From: an uncultured bacterium
GTDB lineage: Bacteria; Pseudomonadota; Alphaproteobacteria; SP197
Assembly (NCBI GenBank): GCA_938014945.1
Contig: CALLQH010000317.1
Span: forward strand, 1 to 21,010
Length of the DNA: 21,010 nt
Direction: 5' to 3'
Positions 1 to 6,608 of this stretch are shown here, in pieces. A program made the position numbers and the translations under genes. Within the stretch, counting starts at the first letter, position 1, and every line of letters begins with the position of its first letter. The notes beneath the pieces are model-generated. The model searched no databases and was not told where the DNA came from. It worked only from the letters and a program-made list of their open reading frames with translations.

Positions 1-2
1 AG

Positions 3-341
3 GGCAACGTCAACATGCCGCCCCAGACCCTGGACTACACCCTGTTCCTGAAGCCGGTGGCCAACCTGCAGGGCCAGGGCGCAAGCACCGACGAGGCCGG
101 TGGCGGCATCCCGATCCTGGTCCGCGGCCCCTGGAGCGACCCGAGCTTCGAGCCCGACATGGAGGCCATCGCCAAGGGCCTGCTCTCGGACCCCGACGCC
201 ATGGGTGAAGCTCTGCAGAACCTGGGCGTGGGCGGCAGCGAGGGCGACGGCGATGGCGGCAGCGGCGCCGGTGGCCTGCTGGACAGCCTGGGCGGCGACG
301 GCGGCGACGCCGCGGACGCCATCAAGGGCCTGTTCGACTAG
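3..341 (+). CDS. AsmA family protein, C-terminal fragment
   Basis: This is the 3' end of a longer gene; the frame is already open at the left edge, so the ATG at 15 is an internal codon and not a start. The readable 112 residues begin with a stretch typical of the end of AsmA-type proteins (PPQTLDYTLFLKP, then LQGQG, then a short segment ending IPILVRGPWSDPSFEPD). After that comes a Gly/Asp-rich, low-complexity tail of about 50 residues. AsmA-like proteins are large envelope proteins anchored in the inner membrane and linked to outer-membrane lipid homeostasis; that role is family knowledge and cannot be tested on this fragment. The gene ends with TAG just before a GC-rich hairpin and is convergent with the HEAT-repeat gene. 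The family call is fairly secure from the C-terminal motif; substrate and partners are unknown. Confidence 0.8.
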   Translation, partial: GNVNMPPQTLDYTLFLKPVANLQGQGASTDEAGGGIPILVRGPWSDPSFEPDMEAIAKGLLSDPDAMGEALQNLGVGGSEGDGDGGSGAGGLLDSLGGDGGDAADAIKGLFD

Positions 342-352
342 GAGAGATCAGC

Positions 353-384
353 CGGGGCGGCCGCACGGCCTGCCCCGTCCTTTC
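353..384. terminator. Probable intrinsic terminator between convergent genes
   Basis: A GC-rich hairpin starts 12 bases after the AsmA-like stop codon: an outer stem CGGGGC/GCCCCG, one bulged T, an inner stem GGCC/GGCC and a GCAC loop. It is followed by TCCTTTCTC, a weak T tract on the plus strand. It lies between two convergent genes and could serve both, although the minus-strand side lacks a clear T run. Confidence 0.5.
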
Positions 385-1266
385 TCAACTGCCGACGTCG
401 ATGCCCTGCCCGGCGGCCCAGTCTTCCCAGGCTTCTGAATCGGGCCCGAAGGGCTCGCCGGTGATGTTGCGCAGCGACCATGAGGCGAACCAGCGGACAT
501 CCTCCGCCTGATCGTCCAGGGTTTCGATCAGCGGGCCGATCGCCGCGGGATCGCCGATCCGCCCCAGGGACCAGGCCGCCTCCCAGCGCACCCGTTCGTG
601 TTCATCCGCCAGGGCCTCGATCAGATCGGGCACGACGCTGCCGTCGCCGATGTCGCCCAGCAGGGCGGCGACGTTGTAGCGCAGCGCCGGATCGGGCTCG
701 AACAGGGCCGGCGTGATCGCCTCCACACCCCAGACCTGGGCCACCACGGCGGCCAGCTTGCGCACGAAACCGCCCGGTTGCAGCAGGGTGGTATCGAAGG
801 GCGCGTTCGCCGGATCCTCGTAACCCTGGTTGAAGGCGATGCGGAACGGCCGCTGGTTCTCCGAAACGAAGCTCGCCACGACGGGCGGCTGCCCGGGCTG
901 CTCGATGACGACCTCCCCAGCAATACGCGCGCCGGTGTAGAGGTAGCCCTTCACGGGTTCGAGATATCCCCCGCCCAGAGCCCTGCCCTGCACCACGACA
1001 CGGATCACCGCATCGGCCTCGCCCGGATCGTCCTGCAGCAGACTGTCGATGCCGGCAGCAAAGAAGAGATCTTCCACCAGATCGGCAACCGGCAGGTCCA
1101 GCCCCTCGATCGGCCTGTAGGTGACGCTGGAGGGCAGCCGGTATTCGTAGCTCTGCTCGATCACGATGCGCACGACATCGGGCGGCTCGGCCCGCGCCAC
1201 AGGACCGGCCAGCAGCGCCAGAACGGCGAACACGAGGAAGGCAGGCTGAAGACCGGGAGCACGCAT
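385..1266 (-). CDS. Exported HEAT-repeat protein
   Basis: This encodes about 293 residues from the ATG at 1266. A TTG at 1275 would add three residues, but the ATG version gives a cleaner signal peptide: MR, a hydrophobic core LVFAVLALLAG and a likely cleavage after ARA at about residue 26. Residues 27-190 form a region I do not recognise. From about residue 195 to 275 there are two to three HEAT/PBS-lyase-type repeats, recognisable from ALLGDIGDGSVVPDLIEAL, then VRWEAAWSLGRIGDPAAIGPLIETL, then VRWFASWSLRNI. Such repeats form helical scaffolds for protein contacts, so a periplasmic or envelope adaptor role is plausible, but no catalytic motif is visible. It follows the Sel1-repeat gene on the same strand after 63 bases that contain a hairpin. 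Repeats and export are well supported; function is unknown. Confidence 0.85.
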   Translation of the reverse strand: MRAPGLQPAFLVFAVLALLAGPVARAEPPDVVRIVIEQSYEYRLPSSVTYRPIEGLDLPVADLVEDLFFAAGIDSLLQDDPGEADAVIRVVVQGRALGGGYLEPVKGYLYTGARIAGEVVIEQPGQPPVVASFVSENQRPFRIAFNQGYEDPANAPFDTTLLQPGGFVRKLAAVVAQVWGVEAITPALFEPDPALRYNVAALLGDIGDGSVVPDLIEALADEHERVRWEAAWSLGRIGDPAAIGPLIETLDDQAEDVRWFASWSLRNITGEPFGPDSEAWEDWAAGQGIDVGS

Positions 1267-1306
1267 GGCGGACAAGCCTAATGTGGAAGGCGGCCCGGGG
1301 GAACCG

Positions 1307-1324
1307 GCGGGCCCGGAGGCCCGC
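1307..1324 (-). terminator. Hairpin after the Sel1-repeat gene
   Basis: Five bases after the Sel1-repeat stop codon there is a perfect 7-bp stem (GCGGGCC/GGCCCGC) with a 4-base loop. No T tract follows on the minus strand, so it may be a weak or factor-assisted terminator, or an RNA-stabilising element between the two minus-strand genes. Confidence 0.35.
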
Positions 1325-1329
1325 TGCCG

Positions 1330-1917
1330 TCAGTGGCTGGCGCGCCACTCCTGCAGGGCCGCCTCGGCAGCGGCCAGACGGTCGTCGGGCATGGTGTTCA
1401 TCAGCATCGCCAGATTGGCCGCGGCGGCGCCATCGCCGGCATCCGCGGCGAGCTTCAGCCAGCGGTAGGCAACGATGCGGTCGCCCGCCGAGGTCGCCAG
1501 GTACCAGCCCAGCAGGGACTGGGCATCGCTGTCGCCGGCCTGGGCCGCCGGTTCCAGTACGGCCTGGGCAGCCAGAGGATCGACCGGGCCGCCGCGCCCT
1601 TCCAGCAGCATCAGGGCAAGGCGCAGGGCCGCGCGGGCGTGCCCCTGGTCGGCGGCGGCGCGATACCAGGTACGCGCGGCGGCGGGATCGCTGTCGCCGC
1701 GGGCGCCGGTCTCCAGGGCATAGGCCAGCAGGTACTGGGCATCGGCATCGCCGGCCCGGGCGGCCTCGCCATACCAGGCCATCGCATCGCCGTAGCTTTC
1801 GGCGCGCAGCGGCTGCGACGAAAGCAGCATCACGCCCGCCAGGGCAGCGCCCAGCAGCGCAGCGCCGATCGGGCCGCGGCGGCAGCGGCCGCAGGTGTCG
1901 CGATCAAGACCAGTCAC
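1330..1917 (-). CDS. Small Sel1-repeat (TPR-like) exported protein
   Basis: I place the start at the GTG at 1917, giving 195 residues. It sits about 10 bases after a GGGGGA that can act as ribosome-binding site and about 60 bases after a plausible promoter. The longer open frame runs upstream into the 3' end of meaB and is unlikely to be used. An N-terminal hydrophobic segment (GAALLGAALAGVMLL) ending in LRA looks like a signal peptide or membrane anchor. About four Sel1-like repeats follow, with the characteristic W-Y/AA-G-A-L pattern, for example AMAWYGEAARAGDADAQYLL and ARTWYRAAADQGHARAALRL, then AYRWLKLAADAGDGAAAANL. Sel1 repeats are protein-protein interaction solenoids. No enzyme motif is visible and the partner is unknown. 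It shares its fold class with the much larger protein at 8830-10956, but the two are otherwise different. Confidence 0.85.
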   Translation of the reverse strand: MTGLDRDTCGRCRRGPIGAALLGAALAGVMLLSSQPLRAESYGDAMAWYGEAARAGDADAQYLLAYALETGARGDSDPAAARTWYRAAADQGHARAALRLALMLLEGRGGPVDPLAAQAVLEPAAQAGDSDAQSLLGWYLATSAGDRIVAYRWLKLAADAGDGAAAANLAMLMNTMPDDRLAAAEAALQEWRASH

Positions 1918-1985
1918 GTCTGGTGTGTCCCCCACGCATCCGGGCGCGATGCCCGAAGCGAAACCTTCCCTGTGGTTCCGGCGCG

Positions 1986-2014
1986 ACTGTAGCGGCGCAA
2001 CAGGCTTGTCACAA
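1986..2014 (-). promoter_or_regulatory. Possible sigma70-type promoter for the Sel1-repeat gene
   Basis: On the minus strand there is TTGTGA (2014-2009), exactly 17 bases, then TACAGT (1991-1986). Each hexamer matches four of six consensus bases. A start near 1979 would leave a leader of about 60 bases before the GTG at 1917. The element is in the gap after meaB, so it would let the Sel1 gene be expressed independently. Confidence 0.4.
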
Positions 2015-2029
2015 TCGTACAGGCGCCCC

Positions 2030-2977
2030 TCATTCGCGGCGCAGGGCGGTATCGAGAAGGCGCAGCGCAGCGCCGTCGAGATCCAGATCCCCGTCATCGA
2101 TCCGTTCGAGCAGAGCGTCGACAACGCCGGCGTCCAGGGCGTCGAGACGGGCCCGGGCGAGACGCCCGGCCTCGGCGAGCAGGCGGGCGCGGCGGCGCTG
2201 GCGGGCGCGCTCGCCGCTCTGCGCGCCGAGGTCGGCCGCCAGCGTGGCGGCGGCATCGGCAAGCTCGGGCACGCCACGGCCCGAGAGCGCGGCGGTGGTC
2301 AGCACCTGCGGCGGCGAGGCGGCATAGGAGGCCGCGCTGCGCAGGGCCGCCTCGGTGGCGGCGGCCTGGGGCAGGTCGGCCTTGTTGACGACGATCAGGT
2401 CGGCGATCTCCAGGATGCCTGCCTTGGCCGCCTGCACGTCGTCACCCGCGCCGGGCGCCCAGACGACGATGCGGACATCGGCCAGTTCGGCGATCTCGAT
2501 CTCGCTCTGGCCGACGCCGACCGTCTCGACCACCACGACATCGCGGCCCGAAGCAGCCATGACGTCGGCAACCAGCGCCGCATTGCGCGCCAGGCCGCCC
2601 AGATGGCCACGCGAGGCCAGGCTGCGCACGAAGACGCCGCTGTCGCCGGCGTGGCGGCTCATGCGGATGCGGTCACCCAGCAGGGCCCCGCCCGTGAGCG
2701 GGCTGGAGGGATCGACCGCCAGCACGGCGACGGTCAGGCCACGGCGGCGCAGTTCGCCGACATAGGCGCCCACCAGGGTGGACTTGCCCGCGCCCGGCGC
2801 ACCGGTGATGCCCACCACCATCGCGCGCGAGGAGGCGCCGCGCGCGGCGGCCAGCACCGCGGCGGCATGGGGGCCGTCGTTCTCGACCTCCGTGACGGCG
2901 CGCGCCAGGGCGGCGCGTTCGCCGCCGAGGAAGGCGGCGAGCCAGGAAGGGGCGGTGGTTTGCTGCGATACCGACAT
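2030..2977 (-). CDS. meaB: MeaB/ArgK-type G3E GTPase (methylmalonyl-CoA mutase chaperone)
   Basis: This encodes 315 residues from the ATG at 2977; an ATG at 2992 would add five, and neither has a clear ribosome-binding site. Both lengths fit the family. The P-loop is GAPGAGKS at residues 59-66, followed by the family motif VDPSSPLTGGALLGDRIRM, ETVGVGQSE (switch region) and the base-specificity motif NKAD at 198-201. An Arg-rich helical C-terminal region follows. MeaB proteins are cytoplasmic GTPases that load and protect adenosylcobalamin on methylmalonyl-CoA mutase, in propionyl-CoA or ethylmalonyl-CoA metabolism. No mutase gene lies in this window, so the partner must be elsewhere. The gene is divergent from the ABC ATPase at 3063, with about 85 bases between them. 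Family assignment is strong; the pathway is inferred. Confidence 0.93.
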   Translation of the reverse strand: MSVSQQTTAPSWLAAFLGGERAALARAVTEVENDGPHAAAVLAAARGASSRAMVVGITGAPGAGKSTLVGAYVGELRRRGLTVAVLAVDPSSPLTGGALLGDRIRMSRHAGDSGVFVRSLASRGHLGGLARNAALVADVMAASGRDVVVVETVGVGQSEIEIAELADVRIVVWAPGAGDDVQAAKAGILEIADLIVVNKADLPQAAATEAALRSAASYAASPPQVLTTAALSGRGVPELADAAATLAADLGAQSGERARQRRRARLLAEAGRLARARLDALDAGVVDALLERIDDGDLDLDGAALRLLDTALRRE

Positions 2978-3062
2978 GTGGGGCGCGAGCATACGCAGGC
3001 AGCGCCGACCGGCAAGCGCGCTCGCCTTGAACAGCGCCCCGCTTCGACGCACGATCCCGACC

Positions 3063-4127
3063 GTGAACAGGGCAAACACACTCGAACTGCAGTATCTCGC
3101 CGGAGTCGACGGACGTTCGGCACGGGTCGGCGATGTCACGTTCGCCGTGCCGGCCGGAAGCTGCCTGGCCGTGCTGGGTCCGCCGCAGTCGGGCAAGACC
3201 TCCCTGTTGCGCCTGATCGCGGGTTTCGGCACCCAGGCCGGCGGGCGCGCGCTGTTCAACGGCCACGACCTTGCGCGCCTGCCGCCGCACAAGCGGCCCT
3301 TCAGCTTCGTGGGCAGCCAGGATGCCCTGTTCCCGCACATGAACGTGGCAGGCAACGTCGCCTACGGCCTGCGGAGCCTGGGTCTGGGGCGCAGCGAAGC
3401 GCAACGGCGCGTCGCCGATGCCCTCAACCTGGTCGGCGCAGGGGACCTGGAAACGGCCGCGCCCGAATCGCTGACCCGGGCCGACCGGCAGAAGGTGGCG
3501 CTGGCCCGCGCCCTGGCCGTCGAGCCGCTGGTCCTGCTGCTGGATGAGGCGCTGAGCGCGCTCGATCCGCTGGAGGCAGCGCGGGTGATGACGACCCTGT
3601 CGCGCCTGCAGCGCAAGGTGGCGCTGACCCTGATCTTCAGCACCACCGACGGCATGACCGCCATGGCCCAGGCCGACGCCATCGCCGTGCTTTCGGCTGG
3701 CCGGATGATCCAGTGGGGCGCGCCCGGCGAACTCTACGACCGGCCGGACCACGCGGTGACCGCGCGCCTGACCGGCCCGGTCAACCTGCTGGCCGGACGG
3801 GCGAGCGGACGCGGCATCACGATCACGGGCCTGGGCGACGTGCCCGCCCACGGCCATGTCGACCACGGCGCGATGGCGGCGCTGGCCCTGCGGCCGGACC
3901 GCATCGACCTGCATCTGCAGGCCCCCGACGGCTTTTCCCTGGAGGGCGAGGTCGAACGCATCGCCTTCTCCAACCTGGGGTTGACGGCCCACATCCAGCT
4001 TCGCGGACCCGGCGAGCGCATCGCCGCCCGGGTCGATACGCGCCGCCTGCAAAGCGACGACTTGCCCGAGGGGCGCCGAGTGTGGTGTACCTTTGCCGCA
4101 GACGACGCCCGCATCGTGCGGGTATGA
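3063..4127 (+). CDS. ABC transporter ATP-binding protein (PotA/UgpC-like, TOBE domain) with degenerate motifs
   Basis: I use the GTG at 3063 (354 residues), because the frame upstream lies opposite meaB. The layout is that of an import ATPase. Walker A is GPPQSGKT (39-46), the Q-loop region is VGSQDALFPHMNV (from 83), Walker B is VLLLDE (157-162), and the D-loop follows as ALSALD. A TOBE-like C-terminal domain starts around 270 with ALRPDRIDL. Two key motifs are off. The signature is LTRAD (137-141) instead of LSGGQ, although the following RQKVALARAL is normal. The switch (H-loop) position reads FSTTD (192-196), with Thr195 where His is expected. No permease or binding-protein gene is adjacent; the next gene is a glycosyltransferase after 64 bases. 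It may pair with a complete ATPase from another locus, or have lost efficient hydrolysis. The fold is certain; substrate and activity are unknown. Confidence 0.88.
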   Translation: MNRANTLELQYLAGVDGRSARVGDVTFAVPAGSCLAVLGPPQSGKTSLLRLIAGFGTQAGGRALFNGHDLARLPPHKRPFSFVGSQDALFPHMNVAGNVAYGLRSLGLGRSEAQRRVADALNLVGAGDLETAAPESLTRADRQKVALARALAVEPLVLLLDEALSALDPLEAARVMTTLSRLQRKVALTLIFSTTDGMTAMAQADAIAVLSAGRMIQWGAPGELYDRPDHAVTARLTGPVNLLAGRASGRGITITGLGDVPAHGHVDHGAMAALALRPDRIDLHLQAPDGFSLEGEVERIAFSNLGLTAHIQLRGPGERIAARVDTRRLQSDDLPEGRRVWCTFAADDARIVRV

Positions 4128-4191
4128 GGCCACAAGACCAAGAAAACGGCTTCCAGCCACGACATTCACGGACACCGGGGGGCAGACACCC

Positions 4192-5481
4192 ATGAGCGAC
4201 GGCAAGACGATCGTGTTCTTTCCCGAGGCGGCCTTCGGACCGGCTCTCAACTCCGTGGGCATCGCCCAGGTCTGCCGCGAGATGGGCCACAACCCCGTCT
4301 TCGTCGCCGACCAGGGCTTCGCAGGCGTGTTCGCCAAGTACGGCTTCGAGGAGAAGCTGATCGCCATGAGCGAACCCATGGAGCCCGAGGCCATGGCGCG
4401 CTACTGGGTCGACTTCATCAACGGCCAGATCCCGAACTTCCGCACGCCGCCCATCGAGCAGGTCTCGACCTACATCAAGGCCTGCTGGGAGGCGATCATC
4501 GACACCGCGTTCTGGGCCGAGAAGGACCTGCCGCGCGTGCTCGACGAGATCAAGCCGGACCTGATCTGCGTCGACAACGTGGTGCTTTATCCCGCGACGA
4601 AGCGCTATGGCGTGCCATGGGTGCGCATCATCTCGTGCAGCGAGAACGAGATCGAGGACCCGGACATCCCGCCGCATCTCTCCGGCTGCCGCGAGGACGA
4701 CAAGGCCTGCTTCGAGGCCTACCGGACGCGCTTCGAGGAGGAGATCGCGCCGATCCACGCCAAGTTCAACGCGTTCCTCAAGGAGTGCGGCGAGGAGCCC
4801 TATCCGCTGGGCCAGTTCTTCGAGGCCTCGCCCTACCTCAACCTGCTGCACTATCCCAAGCCGCTGGCCTTCAAGCGGCGCCATCCGCTGGACCCGGAGA
4901 AGTTCGTCTACACCGAGGGCTGCATCCGCACGGAGGAGCCCTACGAAATCCCCGACTTCAAGGTGAACGGCGACAAGCCGCTGGTCTATGTCAGCTTCGG
5001 CAGCCTGGGTTCGGGCGATACCGACCTGATGGCGCGCCTGATCAAGACCCTGGGCAAGCTGCCCTACCGGGTGCTGGTCAACGTCGGCGACTACGGCGAT
5101 GCCTATGAGGCGATCCCCGAGAACTGCCATGTCGAAAGCTGGTATCCCCAGCCTTCGGTCATCAAGCAGGTCGATGCGGTGATCCACCACGGCGGCAACA
5201 ACAGCTTCAACGAGTGCCTCTACTTCGGAAAGCCGGCGATCATCATGCCCTATTGCTGGGACGGCCACGACAACGCCACCCACATCGACGAGCGCGGCTA
5301 CGGCATCAAGCTGGACCGCTACACCTGGAACGACAGCGACATCGCCGGCGCCATCGAACGGATGCTGACCGACAAGGACATGGCCGGGCGCCTGCAGGCG
5401 CTGGCCAAGCACATGCAGGCCCAGGACGGCCGGCGCACGGGCGCGAAGGCGCTCGACGATCTTCTCAAGCGGAGCACATGA
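4192..5481 (+). CDS. GT1-family (UGT/MGT-like) glycosyltransferase
   Basis: This encodes 429 residues from the ATG at 4192, which lies 9 bases after a GGGGGG run that may serve as ribosome-binding site. The C-terminal donor-binding signature of GT1 enzymes is clear: WYPQPSVIKQVDAVIHHGG starting at W317, then NNSFNE and a short stretch with GKPAIIMPYCWDGHDNA. These enzymes transfer a sugar from a nucleotide sugar to a small acceptor in the cytoplasm. The N-terminal acceptor half begins FFPEAAFGPALNSVGIAQ. In many GT1 enzymes this region contains a catalytic His (GHxxP), but here the aligned position seems to be Phe, so the general base may differ. The gene overlaps the following cupin by 4 bases, suggesting coupled translation and related function. 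The acceptor cannot be deduced. Confidence 0.88.
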   Translation: MSDGKTIVFFPEAAFGPALNSVGIAQVCREMGHNPVFVADQGFAGVFAKYGFEEKLIAMSEPMEPEAMARYWVDFINGQIPNFRTPPIEQVSTYIKACWEAIIDTAFWAEKDLPRVLDEIKPDLICVDNVVLYPATKRYGVPWVRIISCSENEIEDPDIPPHLSGCREDDKACFEAYRTRFEEEIAPIHAKFNAFLKECGEEPYPLGQFFEASPYLNLLHYPKPLAFKRRHPLDPEKFVYTEGCIRTEEPYEIPDFKVNGDKPLVYVSFGSLGSGDTDLMARLIKTLGKLPYRVLVNVGDYGDAYEAIPENCHVESWYPQPSVIKQVDAVIHHGGNNSFNECLYFGKPAIIMPYCWDGHDNATHIDERGYGIKLDRYTWNDSDIAGAIERMLTDKDMAGRLQALAKHMQAQDGRRTGAKALDDLLKRST

Positions 5482-5843
5482 TGACCCAGCCCAAGGTTCC
5501 CCTGTTCAAGCAGGCGGCCGCCATCAAACCCGAGGAACTGACCGACTGGGGCCCGGTGGGCGAGCCCATCGGCGAAACGGTCTCCCAGACCTCCGGCAAG
5601 CTGCTGGTCGGCGGGCGCGGCGAGTTTCCAGAGGCCGGCTACTGGCGCTGCACGCCGGGTTCCTGGCGCTGCGTGGTCGAGCGCGACGAGTTCTGCCACT
5701 TCCTGCACGGCGCCTGCACCTACACCGCCGACAGCGGCGAGACGATCGAGATCGCCGGCGGCGACACCGCGTGGTTCCCGTCCGGCTGGTCGGGCCGCTG
5801 CGAGGTGCGCGAGACCATCGCCAAGGTCTTCCTGATCCGCTGA
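5478..5843 (+). CDS. Small cupin (Cupin_3/DUF861-like) protein
   Basis: This encodes 121 residues. The ATG at 5478 overlaps the glycosyltransferase stop in an ATGA; a second ATG follows at once, at 5481. It is a single-domain cupin. Diagnostic segments are the motif GYWRCTPGSWRCVVERDEFCHFLHG and, after a turn, the second motif IAGGDTAWFPSGWSGRCEV, ending in a beta strand VFLIR. Proteins of this type are cytoplasmic, often bind a metal and are sometimes annotated as ureidoglycine aminohydrolase-like, but most are uncharacterised. Coupling to the glycosyltransferase suggests it modifies, isomerises or binds the same small molecule. It is convergent with the PII-like gene, with only 4 bases between the two stop codons. 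Confidence 0.88.
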   Translation: MMTQPKVPLFKQAAAIKPEELTDWGPVGEPIGETVSQTSGKLLVGGRGEFPEAGYWRCTPGSWRCVVERDEFCHFLHGACTYTADSGETIEIAGGDTAWFPSGWSGRCEVRETIAKVFLIR

Positions 5844-5847
5844 GACT

Positions 5848-6228
5848 TCAGGGCGCGCCCGCCTCCTCGTCGACATCGGGCGGCGGCGGCTCGGCCGGCA
5901 GCGGCAGGCCGAGTGCCGCCGTGCGCCCCAGAACGGTCTGAAAGAGCAGGCCGCCGCCGGGGCGGTCGATCTCGGCGGCCTCGTAGATGAAGGCAAAGGT
6001 TTCGTCGGCCTGCTCGGGCGTGACGACCACGGAGAGCACGTCGACCTCGATCATGTCGCGGGCGGCGATCGTCGCCAGCATCCCGGCGCCACGCCCGTGT
6101 CCGTAGTGAAAGGTGTCGATGCCGAGCGAGGCGTGCAGCGCCTCTGCGATGTCGTGCGCGCGCCCGCGGCTGAGGTAGGCGACGATCAGCCGCGGGGCAT
6201 CGCGATACTCTCCCGTGTCGATGCTCAC
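5848..6228 (-). CDS. PII-like (nitrogen regulatory protein P-II family) protein, second paralog
   Basis: The GTG at 6228 overlaps the stop of the upstream PII-like gene in a GTGA, giving 126 residues. The N-terminal part follows the ferredoxin-like pattern of PII proteins: strand RLIVAYLSRG, a helix AHDIAEALHASLG, strand IDTFHYGHGRGAG, strand IEVDVLSVVVTPEQADETFAFIYEAA, then a final strand GGLLFQTVL. It is clearly related to the neighbouring 6225-6608 protein (shared GRGxG and VVxxEQxD patterns) but diverged, and it ends in a Pro/Glu-rich tail (PAEPPPPDVDEE). PII-like proteins usually form trimers that bind nucleotides or other small effectors and control membrane transporters. The canonical uridylylated T-loop Tyr is not evident. 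It is the last gene of the DUF1538 operon. Family confidence is good; ligand and target are inferred from context. Confidence 0.85.
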   Translation of the reverse strand: MSIDTGEYRDAPRLIVAYLSRGRAHDIAEALHASLGIDTFHYGHGRGAGMLATIAARDMIEVDVLSVVVTPEQADETFAFIYEAAEIDRPGGGLLFQTVLGRTAALGLPLPAEPPPPDVDEEAGAP

Positions 6229-6608
6229 CGGAAAAACCGGCCGCGGCTCTGGCGCTCGGCAAAGCGCTCGAGAACATCGTGGGGGATGTAGGTCGCGGCC
6301 TTTTCCAGCGGCGTGACATACATGATGCCCATGCCCGGCGTGTCGAGGTTGCCGGCCAGGTACATGGCGTTGAAGACGCGGTCGACCTGCTCGCTTGAGA
6401 CGACGATGTTGACGATCTCCTTCTCGACCTCCACCGCCACGCCCAGGATGCCCAGGCGCTCGCGCACGCCCGAGCCGCGGCCGAAATGCACCGTGGCGCC
6501 CTGCGCGCCCGCACCCTGGGCCGCCGCGACGATGGCGTCGGCGCTGCCGCGCTGCACGATGCAGGTGATCAGCGCGACATCGGTCAGGACGACGATCTCG
6601 CGGCTCAT
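6225..6608 (-). CDS. PII-like (nitrogen regulatory protein P-II family) protein, first paralog
   Basis: The ATG at 6608 overlaps the DUF1538 stop in an ATGA, giving 127 residues. It has the PII-like beta-alpha-beta pattern twice. The first unit is strand ALITCIVQRGSADAIVAAA then ATVHFGRGSG. The second is strand EIVNIVVSSEQVDRVFNAMYLAGN, followed by GMGIMYVTPLEKAATYIP. The GMGIMYVTPLEKA segment corresponds to the C-terminal strand region that closes the ligand pocket in PII folds. It is less diverged from ordinary PII than the second paralog. Translation is coupled on both sides (upstream to the membrane protein, downstream to the second PII-like gene), so the three proteins are likely made together and may form one regulated transport unit at the inner membrane. 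The effector is unknown. Confidence 0.87.
   Translation of the reverse strand: MSREIVVLTDVALITCIVQRGSADAIVAAAQGAGAQGATVHFGRGSGVRERLGILGVAVEVEKEIVNIVVSSEQVDRVFNAMYLAGNLDTPGMGIMYVTPLEKAATYIPHDVLERFAERQSRGRFFR

Noticed and set aside
3026..3054. TTGAAC followed 17 bases later by CACGAT as a promoter for the ABC ATPase
   Set aside because: The -10 candidate is poor and would place the start of transcription at or just before the GTG codon.
3823..5412. Minus-strand open frame opposite the ABC ATPase and glycosyltransferase
   Set aside because: It is the antisense of genes with intact, ordered motifs; its own translation is a typical shadow rich in Val, Asp, Leu and Gly.
5851..5860. GGGCGCGCCC palindrome after the cupin gene as a terminator
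   Set aside because: It has no room for a loop, lies inside the coding end of the second PII-like gene and has no T tract.
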